Part shown: positions 1 to 9,400 of the stretch, in pieces | Layout of the letters: each line of letters begins with the position of its first letter | Numbering within the stretch: position 1 is the first letter of the stretch | Assembly: GCF_900110245.1 (NCBI RefSeq) | Contig: NZ_FOCZ01000005.1 | Span: 62,001-126,000 of the forward strand | Length of the DNA: 64,000 nt | Reading direction: 5' to 3' | Origin: Niastella yeongjuensis | Lineage (GTDB): Bacteria; Bacteroidota; Bacteroidia; Chitinophagales; Chitinophagaceae | The notes under the pieces: model-generated | The model's database searches: none | Told to the model about the DNA's origin: nothing | Seen by the model: only the letters and a program-made list of their open reading frames with translations | Translations under genes and position numbers: made by a program

Positions 1-1066
1 TCTTGAGGTCGTACAACAACATGCGGTTAGCCGTGGTAGGGGAATTATACCAGGTAGCACCGTCCTGTCCCTTTTCCCGGTAGTCGACCGTAAAACTGGA
101 TTGGTTAGGATTAGCCGTCCACGTAATGGTTGCCCGGCCATTACTGAGTTCGTGCTGCACGTTCAGGGGCGCGGCACAATTATTCTGGCAGTTAAACCAG
201 AAGATCTCACTGTATCCGTTGTTGCGGAAAGCATCTGACCCCTTTGAACCATCGGTTTGCTGCGCACGTACGCGCCAGGCATACTTGTGCCCGGATAACA
301 ACAAAGGTTCGCCAGGGCCATATAATAAGGTAGTTGCCTGCGTGGTAGTCTGGTACAAAGGCTGAACCGTACCAAAAGCTGCTTCCGGCGCCAGGCCATT
401 GTCCCATATTTCTACAAGCGTGAATTCATATTCTGTATTGAATGCACTGGTTGGACTGTTATAATTACGCGGCGTCCATTGAAAGATGATATTTTGCGGA
501 TCTTTATAAACAATACTCTCAGCCGTTCTGGGCAAATTCAGTAAGGGCGGGTCGCTCAGACTGATCCAGGCCATGGCGCAACTGCTGCGGCCAACTACCT
601 GCCCTGAACTAACCTCCACTGCCTCAAAGCAAAATTGATAGAACCCTTCGGGCAACTTACCACTTTGCACATACTGCGCACGGGTAATGCCCTCGAATAT
701 AAGATTGTCGGCATTGAAATAAGGAGCCAGGTCCTGTAAACTGATGCGGGCGGGAACACCGCCATCGAGGTTAATAGCGGGATAGTAAACATTATCCCGG
801 CTGATAAGCTTGGCTGACTGTCCCTGTATGCTCATGCGCAAACGCACCTGCAGGGCGGGCTTATTTAGATCGGTATTGGTTAGCAGCAACACCAGCTTTT
901 CATTGGTGCCATTGTAATAGTCGCTTACATTTAAAGTATAAGGCGGCAACAACTGAGGTACTATCTGTACCGGATACCGCTGTGCATTAACCAACTGCCC
1001 GAGGAATAAGCAGGCCATTACAATCAATAACCTGCTTATAGTTTTCTTATATAGGGTAACTAACAT
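1..1066 (-). CDS. Secreted fibronectin type III-like protein, N-terminal part only (runs off left edge)
   Basis: An open frame runs from an ATG at 1066 to the window edge without a stop (about 355 residues), so the C-terminus is missing. The N-terminus has a signal peptide (hydrophobic run around residues 12-24, then NAQ). The first 180 residues, starting RYPVQIVPQLLPPYTLNVSD, look like the N-terminal region of large Bacteroidota surface proteins that I recall as TANFOR-domain proteins; this is recognition from memory and unverified. After about residue 180 there are fibronectin III-like strands (FQWTPRNY, YAWRVRAQQTDG, ATITWTANP). It is the last visible gene of the minus-strand cluster, 28 bp after the stop of the SprB-repeat gene, so probably co-transcribed. 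A cell-surface or secreted role is inferred. Confidence 0.75.
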   Translation of the reverse strand, partial: MLVTLYKKTISRLLIVMACLFLGQLVNAQRYPVQIVPQLLPPYTLNVSDYYNGTNEKLVLLLTNTDLNKPALQVRLRMSIQGQSAKLISRDNVYYPAINLDGGVPARISLQDLAPYFNADNLIFEGITRAQYVQSGKLPEGFYQFCFEAVEVSSGQVVGRSSCAMAWISLSDPPLLNLPRTAESIVYKDPQNIIFQWTPRNYNSPTSAFNTEYEFTLVEIWDNGLAPEAAFGTVQPLYQTTTQATTLLYGPGEPLLLSGHKYAWRVRAQQTDGSKGSDAFRNNGYSEIFWFNCQNNCAAPLNVQHELSNGRATITWTANPNQSSFTVDYREKGQDGATWYNSPTTANRMLLYDLK

Positions 1067-1094
1067 TATTTACGCTTTTGAGCTATGCCTTTTA

Positions 1095-4000
1095 TTACAA
1101 TATCAACACTCTGAGGATGCGGGTATCTTTTGCCGTTTCAAGCACCAGCGCATACACACCGCTTACTACATTTATGTTATAGGGAACCGTATACTTGTTA
1201 CTGCCGCTTTTCCGCTGCTGGTTTACCACAGCGCCGGACTGCAGATTTATGAGTCGCAGACTAGCGTCAGCTGTTTCCTGTAAACCAACGCTAACAGTGA
1301 ACTGCCCCTTGCTTGGGTTCGGAGTTACCGAAAATTCGATCACAAAAGGATCGGTAGCAGCAGAACTGGGATTATCGAACGATTGCCCTTCTACAATGGT
1401 AATGGCATTCGAGTATTCTTTGGTACAACTGCCCACGCCCGACCGCATTCCTACCTGGTAGGTACCTGCTTCATTAAACTGTATTTCGATCAATGAATCT
1501 GTTCGGCGTGTGACGGTAATATTGCCTGCTGGCACCAGCCATTCAGTTGTTTCCGGCCAGGGCTGGCTGATATTTACAAAAGTTACTTTTTCACCTTTGA
1601 ATGCCTGTGTGCTGGCCACGAAATCTGCCGCCACCGTAGCATCGCTTCTGCTAATGCTTATACTACCACTTCCCTGACACCCTTTACTATCCGTTACCTG
1701 TACGTTATATTTACCGGTCTCGCTCAACGATACGCTTGCCGTAGCCGCAGTAAATCCATTGGTACCGCTCCAACTGTAAATCGCATTCGCATCCGCGATT
1801 GTTGCATTAGCCATCCACGCCTGGCCCGCACACAGTGTACGATCGGGGCCCAGCGCTACTGTAAGCGGCAAGGGGTCCTGTAAATTGAACGTTTGCTTTT
1901 CTGAACATCCCTTTGCATCGATGATCTTTACTGAATACGAACCAGCACACAATGCGCTTAGCGTTTGTGCGGCACTGCCATTACTCCACTGATAACTATA
2001 AGGCGCTGTTCCTCCCGACACCGTATAACTGATAGCTCCGTTACAATAACCGGTACAAACGGGTTGTATAACTACCGGGTTATTTACAGTAATGGGATTA
2101 GGCGTGGTTACTTTCACCTGTTGCTGGGTTTGGCAGCCACGGTCGTCTTTTACATAGGCCAGATAATTGCCTGTTGTTAACCCGGTGATATTTTCTGTTG
2201 TTGCGCCATTGCTCCAGGCAATGCTATATGGATAGGTACCGCCACCGATCACCGCAGTTGCCGTACCATCGTTTCCTCCACTGCAAACAACCTGCGTACT
2301 GGTTAACCCAAGCGTCAGTAAAGTAGGCTCACCAAGTACATAAGGTATTGATTCCAGGCTAATATTATTTTTATCGGTAATTTTTACTTTATAGGTTCCG
2401 GCCGTCAATTTCACTGCAAAACTGTCCGTCTGTGCAATGCTCGTCCAGCCGCCATTATCATTACGATACCACTGATAGATATATCGTTTTGAAGGTATTT
2501 CAATTCCCCCCTGCGCCTTTGCATACAATTCGCCATCGCCACCGTTTTTACAGGAAACATAATGATGTTCTGATACGTCAACTACTAATGGCGGAGGCTG
2601 TTGCAAATGAAACGTATCGGCAACTATACAACCGGCTGCATTTGCACCCGACGCATTCGCATAGTTGGCATCCCTGGCTGTAACGATATATCCTCCATCG
2701 CCTATTTGCTGTAATGTAGTAGTGAACGGATTGGTGCTATTGGTTACCGTACTTAATACGGAACCGGTAGTGCTGTCTGTCCAGGTTATGTCGTAACTAT
2801 TCCCATTCAGAGGAGTTCCACCTATAATAATTGCCAGGGCATTACCATCGGTACTGCCAAATGCCAGCGGATTCGTCTTTTGCCTGTAATCCACCTGAAC
2901 AGGCTCCGCAGGCTGGCTTATGGTTACCGTTTGAACAATTTCATTACCGGCTCCATCTTTCATAATACAATCGTTTCCATCCTTTATCCTAAGCTGGTAA
3001 ACGCCGCTATCGAGCCCCGTAATGGTATGCCCGGTAGGCGAACCAAAGGCAGACCAGGTATACGTTTCATCCTGTGCCTGTTTATAGCCAGCGGAATAAT
3101 TACCTACCCCACCATTTGCATTTAACTGGATCGTTCCATCGGCACCGGCGTAGCAGAATACATTCCTTCCATTATTGGTAAAACTTACAGCTGCAGGTCC
3201 TGGAAAAGAGGTGGTATCCGTATGGCGCGGGCCGGTGGAATAACAGGGAACGCCTTTGTATTTACCGATCAGTTCTATTTTAAAATTTCCGGGGCCAAAC
3301 TGGGCCGGAAATGTATAGGCATTGGCGGCATCCAGGGTGACACCTGGTACCGTGGTATCCTGATTATTCAAATTATCACTCAGTATAATATTCAGGCTTT
3401 CTCCCGATTTCAGGGGCCGGTCGAATTGAACGCTGATCGTGCCATCCTTTGCGCCAAAACATTTGTTGGGAACATGTGTTACTGAAAGAATATGGGGAGA
3501 AGGAATAGTGGGCTTAAAAGTTTTCGGCTCCGAAAAGCAATATTCAACCGGGCTTACGCGGATAGCGATATTTGCATCGGGGTCTACGTTATCGAAAGCT
3601 GCACCTATAAGATCGTACCCGCAGATATCAATACTGGTTTTACCAAATGTATTGGTTGATGCTGGAAAATTAACCCAGCCGGCGCCGCCAATGTTGTATT
3701 GCCAGTTGTATACAGGCGCCGGATAACCAATCGTGGCATCAATATGAATGCGATCAGTGCTCGGCAGGTAGTTTTCCTTCTTGGGCACATCCAGCGCTAT
3801 CTTTTCCGGATAGATCCATATCTGGCCGTTACTGCCCCAAACATCAGAAGGTGTGGTATATTCGCTGAAAAAATAACCGTTACTGTTATACCAGCCATCA
3901 AATAACCAGTCCTTATCCGAATGACCACTTTCGCTGCAGCCGGAACGGCCACTTTGATAGACGACACTATATATATGAATATAGTCCAGTTTCGTATCAA

Positions 4001-4301
4001 CGTTAAAGTAAATTGAATCCCAAAATTCCTTGGGATTCGCACTACAATTGGGGTCAATGTTTTGTAGGTTGTATCCCTTTTTTCCATCCCAAAGGATATC
4101 CTTTTGGGCAACTGGTTCTGAAGAGGCATTCAAATAAAACGCCTCCGCCTTGTAGATATTACCCTCACACACAGCCCGGTAACTCTTGTACGGACAATAT
4201 ATTCTTGTGCGCATTAATAATTTATACCTTGGCTGGGCCAGCGTTGTTAACGCGGCTGCCTGCAATAAAATAACCATTAATAACAATACACGTGTTCTCA
4301 T
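1095..4301 (-). CDS. SprB-repeat protein with T9SS type A sorting domain
   Basis: 1,068 residues with a signal peptide ending at TTLAQ (about residue 22). Roughly residues 280-780 contain at least five SprB-type repeats, each with a Cys, a short G-D-G/N-G turn and a Y-x-W-S-N-G strand (CSGGNDGTATAVIGGGTYPY; CTGYCNGAISYTVSGG). The last 80 residues form a T9SS type A sorting domain: SVTPNPSKGQFTVS, then V-V-S-G-V-Y-A-L-V and a basic/hydrophobic tail RILRVLIL. SprB repeats are known from the Flavobacterium gliding adhesin; T9SS domains direct export across the outer membrane and surface attachment. The gene starts 9 bp after the stop of the upstream fibronectin gene, implying one operon. An adhesin or matrix protein is inferred. 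Confidence 0.9.
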   Translation of the reverse strand: MRTRVLLLMVILLQAAALTTLAQPRYKLLMRTRIYCPYKSYRAVCEGNIYKAEAFYLNASSEPVAQKDILWDGKKGYNLQNIDPNCSANPKEFWDSIYFNVDTKLDYIHIYSVVYQSGRSGCSESGHSDKDWLFDGWYNSNGYFFSEYTTPSDVWGSNGQIWIYPEKIALDVPKKENYLPSTDRIHIDATIGYPAPVYNWQYNIGGAGWVNFPASTNTFGKTSIDICGYDLIGAAFDNVDPDANIAIRVSPVEYCFSEPKTFKPTIPSPHILSVTHVPNKCFGAKDGTISVQFDRPLKSGESLNIILSDNLNNQDTTVPGVTLDAANAYTFPAQFGPGNFKIELIGKYKGVPCYSTGPRHTDTTSFPGPAAVSFTNNGRNVFCYAGADGTIQLNANGGVGNYSAGYKQAQDETYTWSAFGSPTGHTITGLDSGVYQLRIKDGNDCIMKDGAGNEIVQTVTISQPAEPVQVDYRQKTNPLAFGSTDGNALAIIIGGTPLNGNSYDITWTDSTTGSVLSTVTNSTNPFTTTLQQIGDGGYIVTARDANYANASGANAAGCIVADTFHLQQPPPLVVDVSEHHYVSCKNGGDGELYAKAQGGIEIPSKRYIYQWYRNDNGGWTSIAQTDSFAVKLTAGTYKVKITDKNNISLESIPYVLGEPTLLTLGLTSTQVVCSGGNDGTATAVIGGGTYPYSIAWSNGATTENITGLTTGNYLAYVKDDRGCQTQQQVKVTTPNPITVNNPVVIQPVCTGYCNGAISYTVSGGTAPYSYQWSNGSAAQTLSALCAGSYSVKIIDAKGCSEKQTFNLQDPLPLTVALGPDRTLCAGQAWMANATIADANAIYSWSGTNGFTAATASVSLSETGKYNVQVTDSKGCQGSGSISISRSDATVAADFVASTQAFKGEKVTFVNISQPWPETTEWLVPAGNITVTRRTDSLIEIQFNEAGTYQVGMRSGVGSCTKEYSNAITIVEGQSFDNPSSAATDPFVIEFSVTPNPSKGQFTVSVGLQETADASLRLINLQSGAVVNQQRKSGSNKYTVPYNINVVSGVYALVLETAKDTRILRVLIL

Positions 4302-4310
4302 AGAAACGTA

Positions 4311-6404
4311 TTAATAATTAACCGATACTTTTTTCATTTCGCTATAGGCACCCGATGCCAACACCGCCATTACACCATACTGGTAAGCAGTATTTACCTG
4401 CACTTCAGTATCGTATAACCCTTTTTGTCCCGCGGGCACCGATTTATATAAAGTCATGGCGCCATTGCCGGAAGATTTATACACCTGGTAATTACGCACC
4501 TGTTTCATGTCATCGCCCCATACCACTTCTATCCTTCTTTGATCGGGCTGCGCATAAGCATATAAACGAGTGAGCTGTAAAGACCCGGCAGCACCTGCAG
4601 CAACCGTAACAGGGAGCGATTCTGAAACCGTACTCAAACCGCCTTCGCTTTGAGCGGCTATGTAATAGTAGTATTGACCAGCGCCACTTGTTATGGTATC
4701 GGTATAACTGTTGCGGCTTTTTCCGGTAAAATGTTGTACAGCTGTATAATTGCTGTCAACCGCTGCCTTCCGGTATAGGATGTGCGCAGCAATATCTTCA
4801 TCAACACTATTCACCCAGTTTAATGTAACCATATTGCCGGTAACTTTATATTTGGTGATCACTGCTGCAGAAGGTGGAATGATATCAGGCTTTTTTAATT
4901 CCACCAGCGCTGTAGGGGCCGACTGGTTAAACCGTTTATCAAGTGCTGAAACGGCATAGTATACTTTTTTGTTGAGCAACTTAAGACTGAGCTTGTCGCG
5001 AAATTTATTACCCCGCCATACTGAGTCAATAAGTGGCACCGGTTCTTCCTCTTTTTTCATAGACCGGTAGATCTTATACCCCAACAGATCGCGTTCATTG
5101 TTCTTATTCCACGTCAGCGTTACCACACCGTTGGAATCAACAACAGCTTTTAATCCTGCCGGTATGGCCGGCGCAATGGAATCAACCGGCTGTACCAGTA
5201 CGGGAAAAGAGGTGCGCCCCTCGCCTTCTTTGGCAATGGCGGTTATGGTAAAATAACCGGGGTCGCCGACCATCCTTTTAACCGGTAGTGTACGCCGGGT
5301 GACATCGATACTATCCAGCCATACTTTATACGGGCCATCAGACTTATCCGACCTGTTTATCCGGAATCCGTTGATCAATCCATTGGCCTTTTCCTCAAAC
5401 GCCCATTGCATTTGCAACAGGCCTTTATCATCTGTATAAGCTGATTCAATACCCGGTACAAAAGGAAGTATATTGGCCCCCTGTCCTTTTATCACTTCCG
5501 ATGGCGGGCCTGTTTCTCCAAACGGATTGATACCCCGAACGCGATACTGACAAGCCACTCCATTCTCATGTAATGTATCGGTGAAGTACATCCGGCCTGA
5601 AGCACGTTTATCATTTTTTTCATTCAGATTGCTTACCGGCACATCGGACAGGCGGCGGAAAGTTTTGCCCCCATCTTCCGATTTTTCAACATAATACGAG
5701 GTATAGTATGTTTTTACGCGGCTGTAATCCCAGGTAAGCATTACTGTCCGGTTACCAAACTGAGCATCTATTTCCTGCACCGGTGGTAACGGTTCATAAG
5801 CTTCAGCGCCTATATATACAGCGGCCGTATCGGCTTTTGCAAGATTTACAGGCACAGCGGTTGTAAGCCGGTACAGGTATTTTTCATTAGGATTAACCTC
5901 ATTATCAACCCAGCCCCAGCCTGCCAGCAGCGCTCCTTCAAAACTCATATCTGCCGCAAACATCGAAAAGCTGAACCGCTGCTCTGCTTCCTGCGACTGG
6001 CTGATGATGCGGCTAACGCCTTTTGCGTCGTTACCGGCAACCTGGAAGTCGCTTCCATACAAAGCCTGCGCCATTACGGCGGCAAAATTATCTTTCTTTG
6101 CCAGTTCCGCCCATGCTTCCAGCGGTTTTGAATGAATAGGCCCTGCGTTCAACACTTTGCGTTCAGGCTTATCCAGCATTTGCTTATTACGCAATACCGT
6201 ATAACGTTCCAGGATAAAACCATATTGATTGGTCAGCTTCCAAATAGATACATCAGTAGCAGCCCATCGCAGCCGGATGGTATGACCCGTATTGTCGGGC
6301 CTTGCTATCATTTTTATTTGGGTGGAGGCCTGCCTGCCACGTTGCGCACTGGCGCCCGTGACACATAGCACTCCTATAAAAAATAGTATTATCAGGCGTT
6401 TCAT
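4311..6404 (-). CDS. Secreted multi-domain fibronectin type III protein
   Basis: 697 residues. Signal peptide MKRLIILFFIGVLCVTGASA, followed by Q. From about residue 205 to the end there are repeated fibronectin III-like modules of 90-100 residues: each has a V-x-L-x-W strand (TVMLTWDYSRV, VVTLTWNKNN, MVTLNWVNS, RIEVVWGDD) and a later Y-x-V/I-Y-R/K-S strand (YKIYRSMKK, YQVYKSSGN). Residues 25-200 form an N-terminal region without a recognised domain. No T9SS tail and no transmembrane helix, so it may be periplasmic or part of a surface complex. Only 3 bp separate it from the stop of the 1,519-aa gene upstream, a strong sign of co-transcription and probably of joint function. Confidence 0.85.
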   Translation of the reverse strand: MKRLIILFFIGVLCVTGASAQRGRQASTQIKMIARPDNTGHTIRLRWAATDVSIWKLTNQYGFILERYTVLRNKQMLDKPERKVLNAGPIHSKPLEAWAELAKKDNFAAVMAQALYGSDFQVAGNDAKGVSRIISQSQEAEQRFSFSMFAADMSFEGALLAGWGWVDNEVNPNEKYLYRLTTAVPVNLAKADTAAVYIGAEAYEPLPPVQEIDAQFGNRTVMLTWDYSRVKTYYTSYYVEKSEDGGKTFRRLSDVPVSNLNEKNDKRASGRMYFTDTLHENGVACQYRVRGINPFGETGPPSEVIKGQGANILPFVPGIESAYTDDKGLLQMQWAFEEKANGLINGFRINRSDKSDGPYKVWLDSIDVTRRTLPVKRMVGDPGYFTITAIAKEGEGRTSFPVLVQPVDSIAPAIPAGLKAVVDSNGVVTLTWNKNNERDLLGYKIYRSMKKEEEPVPLIDSVWRGNKFRDKLSLKLLNKKVYYAVSALDKRFNQSAPTALVELKKPDIIPPSAAVITKYKVTGNMVTLNWVNSVDEDIAAHILYRKAAVDSNYTAVQHFTGKSRNSYTDTITSGAGQYYYYIAAQSEGGLSTVSESLPVTVAAGAAGSLQLTRLYAYAQPDQRRIEVVWGDDMKQVRNYQVYKSSGNGAMTLYKSVPAGQKGLYDTEVQVNTAYQYGVMAVLASGAYSEMKKVSVNY

Positions 6405-6407
6405 AGA

Positions 6408-9400
6408 TTATTGGATCGGGTTATAATATTGAACAATGTGCGAACTGCCATTTATACCGCCGGGTAGTACAAACTGATAATTCACTTTATAATATCCGGG
6501 TGTCATCATTGGATAGAATCCATTGATCAGCCATTCATAATCTTTCTGTTGCGGTGTACTAAGATACCTGCTTACTACCTGGGCCTGCAGGTCCAGGAAA
6601 TCCTGTTTATAAATCCGGGGCAGATCGTATAGATAAGGCAGATAGTTTGTCACCAGGCGGTCGGTAAAATTGCCCTGACTTACCAGGCTCTGATAAGCAA
6701 GTATTACCGGTAATGAACGAACAGGAACAAAACCCAATTCCGTTGTATCCCGGTCATTAAAGACAATATCGCCGGCAACAGGATAAGTTTTGTAGTTAAG
6801 CGGATATATATACGACCTAAAGAAGTCATTATCGGTTAAGGCCAAAGGTTGCACCAGTGGAACGTTATTGGTGTAATCGGTGCCGGTCAGTTCGCACAGA
6901 TCGAGCGGTTCGGCCCCTGATACCGCCTGTTGCAGGGTGAACAGGTCGGAAGACAGTTTCTTTACGGTACTGTTCCCAAGCTGCATTACCTGCATTTTTT
7001 CAGCAAACGTACCATACCGGCTGCTGTGGAAGGTATAATTCAGTAAGGTTTTACCGGTATCGGCGCGCACCACATCGGTTGCACTGTTACCTGTTATCTG
7101 CACGCTGTCACCGGCATCGGTAGTCGTAGAATTGGTAACAAAACCACCTGCACTGCCGGCAGAACTGGCTGAAGGAACACTTTGCAACACCAGTTCATAG
7201 GCCGCGTTGTTCTGTATCTTAAAGATATTAAACCGCAAACGGCATTCGTTTGAATCGTAAGTGAATGGCAGTTTGACTGCCGCTCCTCCGTTTGTTGAAC
7301 GCACCATCAACTGGGGAATATAACCAGGAATGGAAAATAAATAGGGTTGTCCCCGCTTTAACTGAACAACGCCCTGGTTGGTTTCAGCGGCATAAAAATT
7401 CTGCTGTTCTACTACCGGCCAGGCGTAACTTATATTAGATAATGGAATACTTTCAGGTGCTTTACCTGTAGTGAAAGTAAGCGTACGGGCTTCTTCAGCT
7501 TTCTTTCCATCGATATACACGGTTTGCCAGGCGCCATTCTGATTTTCCTTGAAACTTACTTTCACATTGGCTGTTACCGATGTGGAAGGTGGAAGTATGT
7601 CATTTGAATAAAAGGTAACCGCATCGTTATTGGCATTCCATTTTAGCTTACCGGTGATGGTATTTCCATTTGCCGAAAGGTCGAACTGATCGAGTTGAAT
7701 ACGATAGGTGTGATCGCCCTTATCATCGGAAACGGGAATATCTTTTCCAATGGCAAAGTTGAAGGCAGCCTGCGGCGCAGCAAATACATCTACCTCGGCA
7801 GCATCTTTGGGAGTCACGTCAGAAATAACTGCAATACCTACTGGCGTTGTTTCACCTCCGCCTGCTACGATCTTACAATCATTTCCTATTTCCACCTTGA
7901 ACCGCACATTCCCTTTCACCAAACCACCGAGTAAATTAAATCTCACACCCAGGTAACCTGCAAACCAGGCGGGGTTGGGAAGCTTCGCCTGCACCAACGC
8001 AGCCGCAGCGCCCTGAATAATAGGAATACGTGCTTTCAGGAACCACAGATTTACTTTAACACCCAGTTCGCCCTGTAAATAAGCATAGGCCTGGGCATTG
8101 GCGTACCAGCCATCCATACCAATAGGATCGCTGCTGCCTTCGCAATGTGCATCTCCATAATCTTTCAACATCATATCAAAACCAAGACCCGCTTTGAAAT
8201 TGGCATACAATATTAAAAAAGTAATATCGCCTGTTTCAACAGTTACTCTCGAACCAAATGCAATACCACGACCTTCGCCCAGGGCATTGGCATCGCGCAT
8301 GTAATCAAGCTGATCTATGTCCATACCCAGAATGTCTGCCACTTCGCGGGGAGGTGGAGGCGAGCCGGGAATATTAGTACCCAGCATGAAATAAGACTGG
8401 GTCTTTATTTTGAAACCGCCCAGGCCAAATTGAATACCTATGGGATCGGTTGGCGTTCCCATATATACATACCAGTCCTTGGGATCGAAGTGCATCACTG
8501 CCCATCCGGCGCGGTAATTATCACCAATACCCTGTAACAACCCCTTGGCTGCATTTACATATATGTCGAAGTTGGCATGGAAAGTATTACTTTGAAAATC
8601 ATAGAACATACCCATATAGGCTGAAATACCATTTGCCATCTCCATGTCCTCATCCGGTGGTATCTCCCTGCCGGCCTGTTGCGGATTGGTGATCTTGAGT
8701 TTTTGCAGTTCTTCTATTTTATCAAGCTTAGCGGCGTCAGACAATCCTTCCAGTTGTTTGCTCACCGCATTTTCCACCTTATTGAACAGGTCAGCAGACT
8801 TTTCCATAAACTTGCTGGCTATGCCCGGCAGTTTGCCCATGAATTTGGCATTGCCAAAGAAACCGATATAGTTCATGCCGCCGCCGCGGTTAAAGGCCAC
8901 TTCAAATTCAGCCATCCCCTGGATCACCTCAGATTTCACTACGTTAAAAAACACCCCGGCTTTTATCCCAAGCCCCAATGCGGAGTCGGGTTTATAATTC
9001 GGTAAATTTTCAAGTGTTGTACCTGATGCTGCATTCACTTTACTCATGCGGTAATAGGCCCCGCCTGTAAATCCGTTGATCTTTAAGGCGCCGCCTACCG
9101 GAAATCCTTCCGCCCATTTAGCAGACCCGTCTACAAACCAGTAACGGAATTTATTATAACCAAACATGCAACGCACTTTCACTTCCACCTTATTCAGCGC
9201 ATCGAAATTCGCAGTGATGCCACCGGAAAAACCATCGCCATAAGTGGGATCATCCTGCATAAAATCAATCTCCCCATTAAGTGTAAGCCCTCCGATCTTG
9301 GCATTGTCGATCTTTATTTTCGACAGGGTAACTTTATCAAACTTCCAGTTACTGAAACCATTCTGTTGGTTATAGGTACAACCAATATTTAACCGGGTAG